Below the pieces are notes generated by a model. It saw only the letters and a program-made list of their open reading frames with translations. It had not been told where the DNA came from and did no database searches. Below, in pieces: positions 11,248 through 21,870 of a stretch of 64,000 nt of DNA (position 1 is the stretch's first letter; every line of letters starts with the position of its first letter). The stretch lies in assembly GCA_030248135.1 (NCBI GenBank), contig JASANC010001197.1:1-64000 (forward strand), written 5' to 3'. Source of the DNA: Theristus sp. LFF4_11 (taxonomy: Eukaryota > Nematoda > Chromadorea > Monhysterida > Xyalidae). Position numbers and translations under genes: made by a program.

Positions 11248-11610
11248 CCTTTCCATTCGTCGTCCGTAGGTCGCCCGAGCAAACAGACGTCCATCGGATT
11301 CCGCCATTTTCAACTCAAATCGTTGAATTCCACGCGTAGAAATAGATTCGGTCAGTTCGCCAACAATTTCCGCCTCGTCAAATCCCGACAAAACAGGTGA
11401 TGCAAGCACATCAGCAAGCGGCACGTATCCATTTGAGCTGACCTAAATTTGCACTGAAAATAAGCAATGGGTCAGAGATCGATCAGAGTGGTGAACTGGT
11501 CGAACCTGTAATCCTTCTCGTTCGGCGCCGTAGCGCAACAGCCACGCCAATTTCTTGCTCAGACGCTCGCGTCTCGGGCTCTCTTGAGAACTTTTGCTAG
11601 ATTCTGCCAT
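11248..11610 (-). CDS. tRNA 2'-phosphotransferase (Tpt1/KptA family), N-terminal half only
   Basis: Tpt1 removes the 2'-phosphate left at the splice junction of tRNAs, using NAD+. Two exons: 11506-11610 (start ATG at 11608-11610 in a good AACATGG context) and 11248-11442. They join as RLSKKLAWLLRYGAEREGLQ then NGYVPLADVLASPVL, ending IQRFELKMAESDGRLFARA. These match the winged-helix N-terminal lobe of the family, where the last stretch would continue into the R-x-NQGHS catalytic core. That core and the later HGT and HIH motifs are missing: the exon ends in a proper GTGAGT donor at 11242-11247, and nothing Tpt1-like follows downstream on this strand. It is therefore a remnant, a gene with distant or lost exons, or an assembly problem. 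The downstream LRR exons are out of phase with this donor. Confidence 0.75.
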
Positions 11611-12675
11611 GTTTTTGGAAATTTTATGTGATCTTTGTTTTTTGGAACAGTGAAATACAAAACTCAATCTCTGAAGCAACAAATGTTATGGAAAAATCGG
11701 TCGATTGCGCAATTTTCATGCAATATCAAGACACAAACAGAACAAACAGCAACGACTGAAACATATTGGCTGCAAACCAAACCAAGCTCGTGCTGACTGT
11801 TGTTCACGTGCGTTTCTTGTTGCCACGGTTTTTTGGGCTGACGTGCAAAAAAGTTGGTGGAGGACCGGGACCGGGGACGTATTCATAAACGTGTTTTCCA
11901 CAATAATTTTTTAGTTTTTAAACCTTTTTTGGAATTGAAAGACACATAAAGGCTTAGCTTAGGTAGACGTGGAATGGGATAGAGATTTAGATCAAAGATT
12001 TTGGTTGGACGCGTGCGTGATTACATTTTGTTATTTTTTAAAAATAATTTATACTTTTCGTACGCATTTCTCAACTTTTTGTACGATAAAATCTTTCTTT
12101 ATCTTCATCATCGTATTTGGGTTGGACTTTTGGACCGGTTCGAACCTCGCTGTGGACAAGACATACTCGTGGAAAATTAGTGACCAACAAACATCTGATG
12201 GTCTATTCCCTCCTGAGCCGAGGGAAAAATTGGGCTCGGGGCAGTAATTGCCCGTCTCCGCCGGAGTTTGGTACCTTCGGGTTTCCGGAACCGGCGCGCG
12301 TATAATTAAAATAAATAAAATAAAAAAAAAATAAAGCGCTCTGATCTCTCGATGACGTCGACGGTGGACCGGTGGACGTGAGCTAATTTTAACTTTCACT
12401 CAATAAATCTTTGCAAAGTGGAAACTGGTTTGGGGAAGTGATTTATTACTCTTCTATTCTAAACGTAAATCGTAATCCTTTATTTGTTGCCAGCCATTGT
12501 CGCCGCCAGTAATAATTTTCTGAATAATTTTTTTACTGTGAGTTTTTAATGCTGTGCGGTCGCATTGTTAGTTTTGATCATTCATGAAATGAATGAATCA
12601 ACCTGAAATGAATGGACTGGAAAATACGGGACTGTTTTGAAGATTTTGACTTTTTGATTGAATGCAGGGGTCGAG

Positions 12676-12895
12676 ATGGGGGGGGGGGGGGGGGGGGGGG
12701 GGGCGCCCCCCCACCCAAGTCGCCACCCCCCCCCCCCCACCCGGGCAAACCCCCCCCCCAAATTTTGGTCAAAATACCCCCCCCCTCTCGAATTTGGGGG
12801 GGCCAGACCCCCCCTCCCAGATTTCGACCTTCCAAACCCCCCCCCCCCCCACCAAATCCTGACCGTCTGACCACCCCCCCCCCTTTGATTTTGAC
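12676..12895. repeat. G/C homopolymer-rich minisatellite (first block)
   Basis: A run of more than 20 G is followed by alternating C-runs and short spacers such as CAAGTCGCCA and GAATTTGGGG. Reading frames over it encode only Pro/Gly-rich strings and are not genes. Confidence 0.85.
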
Positions 12896-13221
12896 TTTCG
12901 ATGGAGACATTTTCTCTTGTATATCTCTATATTTCTCTCATTTGTAGGTATCTATATTATATGCATGTTTGTATCTCAATATATATTGTATGTTTTTTTG
13001 TATACGTACCACTTTGTTATACATTTACCACTTTGTACGTCAATTTTTTCAATACTGTACTTCAATATCAAGTCTCACCCGTGCAGCGTGTCTCGTTCGT
13101 GTAGCTTTCAGATGTCCCGACCCGAACGAAAATCAAAGCAAAACGTATGACTAGAGACTAGAGAGAGGCCTTGACTGGATGCTGTGGTTTCTAGCACTTT
13201 TATTCAACAACTTTCGGTCCG

Positions 13222-13475
13222 ACCCCCCCCCCCTAGAATTTTCGGTCTCTCTCGGGAACCCCCCCCCCCCCAACCAAATCGACCCCTACTAGCCATTTTT
13301 TGCCCAGACAATGTCATCGTCAAGAAAAATTTTGGTCCGACCCCCCTAGAATTTTGGGTCTCACTCGGACCCCCCCCCCTAGAATTTTCGGTCTCACTCG
13401 GGAGCCCCCCCCCCAACCAAGTCGACCCCCCCCCCACCCGGGACGACCCCCCCCCCAAATACCCCCCACTGATTG
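13222..13475. repeat. G/C homopolymer-rich minisatellite (second block)
   Basis: Tandem units of a C-run, CTAGAATTTTCGGTCTC, ACTCGG, a C-run, then CAACCAAGTCGACC. The unit resembles that of the block at 12676. Similar C/G runs recur near 61860, 62180 and 63850. Confidence 0.85.
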
Positions 13476-13681
13476 AATGGCGATTGCTCAACTCCGCCGT
13501 ACCGCCGATACAAGAAGAAAGGATATGATCGGATAAACAGAAGCGGAACATTTTTCGTAATTGTTTATATCAGGCCAAAACAGAACCAGACCATTATACA
13601 AAAAACAACTCGGTCACAATACCACGAAAGAAAAACCGCATCTGACCGTTTGTTTATTATATTATATTAACGCCGGTGAAA

Positions 13682-16600
13682 ATGCCGGGTGTCTTTCAAA
13701 GTGATGCCGCATTCAACAACAACAACAATGACATTTGGAGCAGCAGCCCTGAGCACTGGACGTGCGCACAAGTGGGCGACTGGCTGCGATCGGTCGGCTT
13801 CGAGAAATACGTGCGCACGTTCACCGTTGAACATCAGGCCAGTTGTTTTGTGTGTCAAACAACGCTTGTTCGTGTGGTTATCTTGTCGTTCCAGTTGGGC
13901 TCTTTGTTGGTGTTCCTTCGATTGAATAAGCTCAGCAACGGTTTCAGATTGACGGTCATGTTTTAATGTTGCTGTCGGAGACGGACCTGCGGCAGCCGCC
14001 GTTACAACTCACCTGTTTAGGTTTGTTTGTTTTTGTTGATTTTGATTCAAACGCGACTTTTGTCATCAACTTTCTCACTGATCCAGTCGACAGCAATCTT
14101 CAGGTGATATCAAGCTTCTGGGACGGTTGCTGACGCAGCTGCAGCAAACGTTTGCTGTGAACCAATCGCATCAAAGCTATCAGGGAATCAGCAATGGACA
14201 CACTGAGCATCAGACCACTCCTGATCATAGTCATCCAACGCAAAGCAATAACAGGTTGCGCTTGTTTTTGTAATTTTGGAAGCCCTTACAAAATTCATGT
14301 CCGTTCTTCATTTGAGAAAAAAAACTACAAACAATGCGCCATCAATACCAAGGTGGCAAAATTTTTGTTTGACAAAAAGAAGAGAAGCTACACAAACGAT
14401 CTTGTGGTCCTCGTTCAGTCGTTTATCGAGAGACCCATAATACTGGTTTAGTATGGTTATATAGGCACAGAACCCCAATTAACGCATTAATTATGACAGT
14501 AATCACTAATAATTACCTACTATTAGCTTCTTCCCCCTACAAACAGAAGAAAAAGTAGTGGAAAGCGTATCACATATCACGGTGGTAAAAGATCATTCTT
14601 GGCATAAATTTTATCACTTGGTGATCGAAATGCTGACGAACGCACACGTCGACCAAACATCATCATGTCGAGCCAGCATTGTGAGTGGCACACGATGGAC
14701 GACACTGAGGGAGAGCGGACGCCAGAACAGCGCACATGACGACCGAGCAACTGGTTGCGTAGACGCATTGGATCACCGCGCACTTCAACGTTTTGTGACA
14801 CCTTGGACGGAAGAACATCACGACAGCACAGCCCAATTGACCGGTAGGACAGTTGCTGCGGGTGTTGGTTCATCGACGTCATCGGCACGAACCCAACTGG
14901 GTAGAACACGCGACGTGTTGGTGCGACTTCGTCAACGACACGCGCCTTGAACTCGATGGCACTTGATGGCGCTGCTGCCTTGATTGGCACAACAACCTCT
15001 CGAATCGTTTCGGCTGCTGTTTTCGCTTCATAGTCGTGCATCGCGTCTTCCGTCTTCAAACGAATCACATGCTCTTCTTTTTGCAACACCGGCACTTCTT
15101 TGGTCGCTTCCTTTTTGAAATTCTTCAACATTTCGACGTTGCTCATCGGTGCTGCTTTCATTCTCCTTTTGCGCACTTTCTTGCACCGGACCGCTTTGAT
15201 TCGTTCAACTTTGCGTTTCTCAGCCGCTTCGACGGGGATCCCAACTGCCTGATGTTTCTCATGTGGTTCTTCAGCTGTCATCATCTTCGGTAAAAGCCAC
15301 ACGACGAGCTGCGGTAACGGAATGCTGAACAGACGACGCCTTTGCTTTTTTGAAATCGTCGGTCCGTAAAAGTAATGCGTCATGTAGCGGTCGGCGGCTC
15401 TGTGGACGGGCTCCGGACTTTGGAAGTAGTCGGAGAAATAAAACACGTCGTATCTGTCGAATTCTTCCTGTCGATAGACGATTTGCCTCTTTTGTTGATC
15501 TGGACGGCGAGCCATTGATAACTAATAGTCGCACCTCACGGGGCATAAAGCGACTATCAACAGACGAACAGCAACGTATCTGACTCCAACAGAGGTTGAC
15601 GATGATCGGGCTTGTCGACTCACCACAAACGATCTTGTGGTCCTCGTTCAGTCGTTTATCGAGAGACCCATAATACTGGTTTAGTATGGTTGTATAGGCA
15701 CAGAACCCCAATTAACGCATTAATTATGACAGTAATCACTAATAATTACCTACTATTAGCTCTACAGCGCCAAAGTTCATCAGACACAGTGTTTGCGGTT
15801 GCTGTTGTTTCAATTGATTTCAACAGTTCCAGTTGCCAAACGTGGCCGCATCGTTGCAGCAACGGTGCTGAGCAGCGTGCCTTGCAGCCGAGTGCGTGCG
15901 CGCAGTCGCCGCGACCGAGGCCGGCGTCTGCTGACTTCTCGCTCAACCTCCAAGGGCCAACTGAGCAACAGAGTGCTGCTCGCGAGCACGGCCTCAGCGA
16001 GAGCGTGCTGTGTGCGGCGGTGCCGCTGGCGAACGACGCTGGCACGCGGCTGCGTCTCTCGCACTCGGTCGCTGCGCGTCTGTACGCCTTGAACGCGCAG
16101 GTGCGCCGTTTTCCATTGTTCCTTTATGTATCGGTCTTTTCTTGTGGCTCGTTGACGCTGTTACCTGGTTCGTACCTGTTACCTATCACCAATACGCTGT
16201 CACAAAGCTGTTGCACCAGTTTGGCATCGCCCAGCTTGCACAATGTGACTATGTGAGCGTTAGTTTTTTGTTGCGATATCCACTGGTTATCGATCTGCCA
16301 GGTCAAGCGATCTTCATTGATTTTGCACAGTTGATGGATCAGTTAAGAGGAATGATTCACTGAAAAGTTGTGTATTTCAGGATTTGGTGCGCACCATCGA
16401 ATCTCCGGACACACCGCGCACAGCACTGATGAAAACGATGATTGCTGGTGTCTACTGCTGCCTCGCACTGTTGGTCACCTCATTCGCAATGGTGCTCGTG
16501 CATGATCGGTCCGTCGCGTTGTTGCACTTTTTCTAGTGTTTTGAAGTTCTTGTCTAAGAATAGATACACTCTGCATCTATAAGTAATGTTACACAGTTAA

Positions 16601-19475
16601 GACTCGCGCACAGCACACACGCCGCTGTGGTGCTGGTGACACATCGTGTGTTGTGTTTGTGACCGTGCAGTGTTAACACGTGCACTGCTGTGCCCAGACC
16701 AGGATGTTACCATACTGACATGCGGATTGACACACCACCCAACCCAAACGTGTCTCCGCTTGCCACGCAGCGTGCCAGACATGGACAAGTACCCGCCGCT
16801 GCCGGACCTGGTGCTCGACAACATCCCACTGATTCCGTGGGCGTTCGAGCTGTGCGAGGTGTTGGCCATCGTGCTCTCGGTCATCTGGGCCTGCGTGCTG
16901 TTCTTTCACAAGCAGAAGTTGGTGCACAATACGCTGTTGATTGATGCTCAGATCTGTTGTCGTGTGGAATTTTTGAAGTATAAGTTAATTGGTTGCCTGA
17001 ATCAGGTCAAAAAATGAAATTCGGTTTTTTCGAATTTTAGAAATTCGGTTGACAGAGACACACGTGACCAGTGTTGTTGTTGTTGTGTTTTCAGAGTGAT
17101 CATAATGCGTCGTATGTTTTCGCTGACGGGCACTGTGTTCCTGTTGCGCTGTGTGACCATGATGATCACATCACTCTCCGTGCCTGGTGTTCATCTCGCG
17201 TGCACTGCTCAGGTAGGTTTCATGATTTGTGGCTCGTGCACCGGTACTAGTAGAAATACAAATCTACTGAACAGCGGTGCTTTGTTTAGCAAGCTGTGAG
17301 GGCGGAGTTTGGTTTGCACAGAAAGCATGCATACTGTAATCCCAACCAATCCGCTGATTCCCCATAATTTATAGTTTGACTGTACAATACGTGCGCGATT
17401 GTTTTGTTCACTGGTCTTTTTGTGTTATTTCTTTAGAATTACGGCGATTTCTGGACGAAGCTGCGGCACGCTTTGCGCATTTGGTCCGGTCTCGGAATGT
17501 CGCTGCAGGTTGTGTGTGCTTTTTGATTGGTTCACGGTGTTTATTGGCCCTTTTTTCTTTGCATTCATAATGACGCAGTTGTTCAACTCTATCGAATTCA
17601 AATTCAAAACGTCAGGGCGTGCGAACGTGCGGCGACTACATGTTCAGTGGACACACGACCGCAGTGACGTTGCTCAATCATTTCATTACGGAGTGTGAGC
17701 GCCTTGCTTTGTTGTGCCGTGCAACTGACCACCTTTCTGTTGTCGTCGTGTGAAAGATTTCGTTAATCGTTTTCATCACTTTAACAATCAAATTACCACA
17801 AAATATGTGGTGTCCTAATCCCCCTGCCTTGTCGTTGAAACAGAATTCGACCAGAATTTTTGTGGTGTCAGTCAGATGATTGCTTTGTATCACGACCTAT
17901 TCAGTGACGGTGCATTTTGTCCCACGTTCTCATTTGGCTTTGGGCAACTCGATTGAGGGCGTGTGTTCAATTGTGGACCTGGACCGTTCGATTCCGACCC
18001 GAAGAATTCCGGCCGGCAAATTTTTCCCCAGCACGAGTAACAGTAAACTGCCTGTGGTGATTTTTCGTGATGACAACAACTGTGCCTAATTTTAGGATTA
18101 GATTTGGCTGAAGTTTTTGTCATTTTTGCAATCAATTTTATATCTGCGACTGAAATAACTAATTTGCGAAAAAAATCATTCCTCCCAGCAAGTTTACAGT
18201 TTGTGTTGGGGAACTCCGGCCCGGAATCCAACGGACCGCAACTCTTCGGGCCAACATAGTGCATCAATCCAAGCCAGAACCAATAATCAGATAGCACTGC
18301 AGACATTCGTGTTAGACTGTCGTTGTATCACGTGAACGTGTCTGAACTGCATTCAGTTTAGCATGAGCGACTGTTGCAGACACCCCGGATTCGTGGACTG
18401 GTCTGCACACGTCGACGTGGGTGATGAATCTGTTCGCAATCTTCTTCATTCTCGCCGCACACGAGCACTACAGCATCGACGTGTTCATTGCGTTCTACAT
18501 CAGCAGTCGACTGTTCCTCTATTATCATGCGATGGCGCAACAGGTAAGTGCAGACACGTTCTTTTCGTTGTTTTTCGTTCTCTTTTTATGAATTTCTCGA
18601 TGCTCAATTCTGAAGGACATTGGCAACCGCATGTGTGCTGAACAGCCAACTTTTGAATGGGAGCAGAAACTTTCTGAAAAATATCCTCCACAAAAACTGA
18701 TTGATTGATTGATTTTTTTGTTGAACTTGATTTGGCAGCAGCAATTTAAAATTTGTGACGCTTTTCACTGCAGATGGCGCACACGAGCTCGGCGGACACT
18801 CGCACGCGTGCCTGGTTTCCGTTCATGTGGTAAACTGAGCCACTTTGTGCTGCTAAATAGACTGCTGAAGGCCGATTTATGCATCATGAATAATTCACTG
18901 CATTTCACTTCATGTTTCTGAAGCAAATAACAACAATTCACACTCCTTTGAAGTGTTGGAGCATGTGCTCAATCATCAATGATGGTTGAAGCAAGATCCC
19001 GCTTCGACTGCGAAGCTTTTTCACCGGGCTCCAACAAGAATTGGGTCTGAATGGGTGTACTGTGCCATGCACTGTTGTTTCTGCAGCGGGCGACATCAGT
19101 TTTACTGTTTCTCCGTGGCACAGGTTCTTCGAGTCCGGCTGCCCCGGCCGCCTCCCGAACGAGTTTGAGTGGCCGCTGCCGTCTGTGTCGACGGTGGTGT
19201 CGAGCGCACGCTCGTTCGCTGATTGGCTGCTGTCACTGTGCGTCAATGCCCACTCTGCATCAGCGTCGTCGCCGTCGCTGACGTCGGCAAACGCAAAAAA
19301 TGCCACCAAGAAATTGAAGAAAACGAATTCAACGGACCAGACGGCCGGCCGAAAACAGGGCGACACCAACAAACACCCACAACAAAACAACAATGCAAAC
19401 AACCGACCTGGTAACGCTGTTGCAGGCGTGAAACAGAGGAAAACAGCAAATCGCAACAATCGAAGGGACGATTGA
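13682..19475 (+). CDS. SAMD8: Sphingomyelin synthase-related protein SMSr (SAM domain + ceramide phosphoethanolamine synthase)
   Basis: Multi-pass ER enzyme that makes ceramide phosphoethanolamine and controls ceramide. Twelve exons keep phase: 13682-13837, 13948-14020, 14104-14254, 15827-16100, 16381-16508, 16771-16917, 17095-17212, 17437-17508, 17616-17694, 18380-18543, 18774-18829 and 19124-19475. An N-terminal SAM domain ([20 protein letters not shown], then [14 protein letters not shown]) is followed by a linker and membrane segments with family motifs [35 protein letters not shown] and TSLSVPG. Catalytic residues are seen in [10 protein letters not shown] (His) and [14 protein letters not shown] (His and Asp). 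After PNEFEWP comes a hydrophilic low-complexity tail of about 110 residues rich in Asn, Lys and Gln. The first intron needs a GC donor (GCCAGT at 13838). Intron 3 holds a nested gene on the other strand. Confidence 0.93.
14391..14528. repeat. 138-bp direct repeat, copy 1
   Basis: Matches 15624-15761 at a constant offset of 1233 bases with a single difference (A/G near 14457). It lies downstream of the nested minus-strand gene and is a duplicate of that gene's own 5' end (exon 2, intron 1 and part of exon 1). The splice donor at its edge is lost in this copy. Confidence 0.9.
14577..15780 (-). CDS. Uncharacterised basic protein, gene nested in SMSr intron 3
   Basis: No family recognised. A long frame runs from 15515 to 14577 (312 codons from its own [13 protein letters not shown]). 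A better-phased model uses exon 15754-15780 (MNFGAVELI), exon 15624-15675 ([17 protein letters not shown]) and then joins the long frame at 15499. All junctions have GT-AG signals and matching phase, and the first intron is only 78 bases. The product has an aromatic/acidic N-terminal part ([12 protein letters not shown]), a hydrophobic patch ([11 protein letters not shown]), a Lys/Arg cluster ([11 protein letters not shown]) and a helical charged middle. The C-terminal third, beyond about residue 230, is less convincing and may hide an intron. It lies wholly inside SMSr intron 3 on the opposite strand, bracketed by the 138-bp repeats. Confidence 0.5.
15624..15761. repeat. 138-bp direct repeat, copy 2
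   Basis: Partner of 14391-14528. This copy covers exon 2 and most of intron 1 of the nested minus-strand gene and keeps an intact GTGAGT donor just outside its edge, so it is probably the original. Confidence 0.9.
17225..17394. repeat. MITE-like element, family B, degraded copy
   Basis: The right half (GGCGGAGTTTGGTTTGCAC, then GCTGATTCCCCATAATTTAT and GTTTGACTGTACA) matches the inverted-repeat elements at 30397-30580 and 39868-40035. The left end is eroded. It lies in an SMSr intron. Confidence 0.6.
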
Positions 19476-20946
19476 GAAGAATCTTTCGGCTGAATGAATC
19501 TTTTCCGGTGTGTTCTCCCGTTCTCGTGAAAGAGCATGTCATTGTGATAAACAGCTATAACTGCGAACAGTGCGATTCACAAATATGTCCAATTTCGATA
19601 TTGATTTGCAACTATTTTTGTGCAGCAATCTTTGCAAACAGCAAGCTATCCATCCCATTTTATGGTTTTATGGCCCTATGCGCGTAATATTTATTGCCGT
19701 TCTTCCCAATTCAAGTATTTATTCCCGATTTCAATTGGCCGTGATAGTGATCAGTTTTGTTGAGATCTGATGTGCATTGTCCATTTGGGTTTGTGTTTCG
19801 TTTTTTCTCATCTCACACCACGGACCGTTTGCTTTTCCGCATTCACCACCAACAGTGTCCCGTTGTCGTTGTTCGATACTCATTCATGTGATACTGATGA
19901 CTATGCTTTGTATCCGGTGGATTCCGATTACTTTTTTTGAACCAGCGTTTTTCAATTCTACAAAATCAATTAGTGTTGGTTGTGTATGCCCTATCTCTTT
20001 GCTGTTTCACTCCAGTCTCTCCTTTTCGGTTTCTGATTAATTGATACAATCATCCATCCATTCAATTTTTTCGAGTCGTCTGTCTGATTCATTTGGACTC
20101 CATTTATATTATTATCAGAATGCCACTTACTTGTCACACAAGTTTTTGAATAACATTTGGGGTAAAGGTATGAACGGAAACAATGTGCAATGTTCTGAGA
20201 ACAGAAACTGTTGGAACAATTGGACTGACAATAAGCTGTGATGTCACTGACATGTTTTCCAACTAAAGGGGCATTCATGAAGCAGTACTTAGTGACCGCG
20301 TAGCGATGTTTTAATACACAGCTACGCGTCACTAAATATTGCTTCATGAATGCGCCTTATGACCATTGTACAGACTGGCTTACTTTTACTCTGTTTTCAC
20401 AAAGTGATTTTGTTTCCATGAGACAAGTTTGAATTGTCATGTATACTAGTCTCTATCTCCATTGCTTCAATATGCGGTTACAATTTTTTTCTGTCGCACG
20501 ATATTTTGTGAAACAAAATGCACCGATCAATGGCAGGGATCAAACACACGAGCTATCTACGATTGATGTGTTTCTTTAGTTGCTGTGCTTTCAACTGATG
20601 ATAAATAAATACGGTGTCGTTATCGCTGATGCTGTAATTCGTTCACAACATATTATAGAAAGTGCAATTAGCTTGGAAGCGGGAAACAGAAACAATTATA
20701 ACTGAAAAAAACACTGTTTAGAACTTGCGCTCAGGCTGCAGGAAAGAAAGATTTTTCAGTGAGGTACACTTTTCACAATGGCAGGCAACAAGGAACAATT
20801 TGCAAGTAATCCATCAGTACAGTAATCGGATGCGTGCTCTGAATTACATGAATGCGCTCGCAGATAAACGAAACTTCGCACATTTTATCAGGGCTGTGCT
20901 ATCAATAAGATGAATTGGAATTTCGATGTTCAAAAACCGAGATCTG
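19476..20946. other. Intergenic region between SMSr and the LIM gene
   Basis: Two genes converge here: SMSr ends at 19475 and the LIM gene, on the minus strand, ends at 20947. Apart from a short inverted-repeat element at 20268-20357 I see no exon. A plus-strand AATAAA lies near 20603. Confidence 0.4.
20268..20357. mobile_element. MITE, family A, copy 1
   Basis: About 90 bases that fold on themselves: GGCATTCATGAAGCAGTACT on the left and GCTTCATGAATGC on the right are inverted, with GACCGCGTAGC and GCTACGCGTC further in. A second copy lies at 52079-52176 and shares the same ends and internal arms. Confidence 0.75.
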
Positions 20947-21870
20947 TCACAGCCGTTGTCCAGTGCTCAAATGTTTGTCCAAGCGTTTCGCCCAATGGCA
21001 ATCGAGATCGTACGGCTCACCGTCAACAACGTAAAACTCGCCTGCAATCGGACTCGTGTCTGATTTCTGCGATTTATTTGTTTCATTTTTGATTTTTTTC
21101 GTCTAGCATTGGGCTTCTCGAACTGGTGATTCCAACAGCAGAAGCTGACCAACCGGGCAGCAGCTGGCGGCACGCCGTGCACCGAAAGCACTGATTGTGC
21201 CAGTCCTCGTCCATGGCACGCATGCACGTGTCATCCACGATCGCCCGTTTGCAGCCGGCACACTTTGCACTGAACTTCTCCGTGTGACACGGCTGGCAGT
21301 ATGCCTCACCGTTGTGCTCCTCAAATCGAGAATTCTAGAAATTCCACCTGAGAACCACTCAAATGATAAAAGCATTCTTAAATCGGTGAAACTAGGGCTG
21401 TTAAAAACTGCCGAGATCGCAACAAATACATGTCCACCTTGTAGTTCTGATTGACCATGAAACGTATTGGCACTTCACATTTTGCGCAAATGAAGTGGTC
21501 CGGATGCCAGAGTCTGTTCATGGCAACGGTGGCGTCGCCAATGATGGCGCCATTGCACCCGGCGCAGCGGCCACGATCCTTGGCGCTACGTGGCGCCGCG
21601 GTGCTCGCTGTGATGTGCGTGATCGCATTTCAATCTTGAAACTTGTTGAGCTGATGAAAACTGTTGAAAAACACACTCCAGCGAGTTGGTGTATCCGTTT
21701 GCTGTGAGATCCCGTTCCCCACGAAGCAAGCAGGCAAGTTCCCAAAGCAACCATGTTTTACCGCGTTTTGTCGTTGGCCTCGGACTGTTGGTGGTGCTCT
21801 GTTTCGCGACCATCGGCTGCGCAACATCCGCTGACATTTGGTTGCTTTTCCCTTTCGTTGGCGCTGACAT
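20947..21870 (-). CDS. Two-LIM-domain protein
   Basis: Small adaptor of about 185 residues. Four exons keep phase: 21762-21870 (start MSAPTKGKSNQ), 21438-21607, 21154-21334 and 20947-21041 (stop at 20947-20949). LIM1 is read from CAGCNGAIIGD, WHPDHFICAKC and YCQPCH; LIM2 from CAGCKRAIVDD, WHNQCFRCTAC and PYDLDCH. The zinc-ligand spacing fits the family except that the seventh ligand of LIM2 is Asp where Cys is usual. The sequence resembles the tandem LIM modules of paxillin/PINCH-like proteins, which bind partners at actin and adhesion sites, but there is no leader domain to name it. The first 36 residues are Ser/Thr/Lys-rich and probably disordered. Confidence 0.87.

Larger units (their letters stand above)
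11611..13681. other. Intergenic region upstream of Tpt1 and SMSr, with homopolymer tracts
   Basis: Divergent genes leave from both ends (Tpt1 leftwards, SMSr rightwards), so promoters should lie at the edges. No convincing exon was found. Most of the middle is low-complexity sequence, including two G/C-homopolymer minisatellites listed separately and AT-rich runs near 12300-12335. Confidence 0.4.

Noticed and set aside
12578..12947. Gly- or Pro-rich frames over the G/C block
   Set aside because: Pure translation of homopolymer runs in several frames; no support as a gene.
15271..15711. 146-codon frame in the SMSr intron as a separate gene
   Set aside because: Only its first part (exon 15624-15675) has splice support and it joins the nested gene in another frame; the rest reads through an intron.
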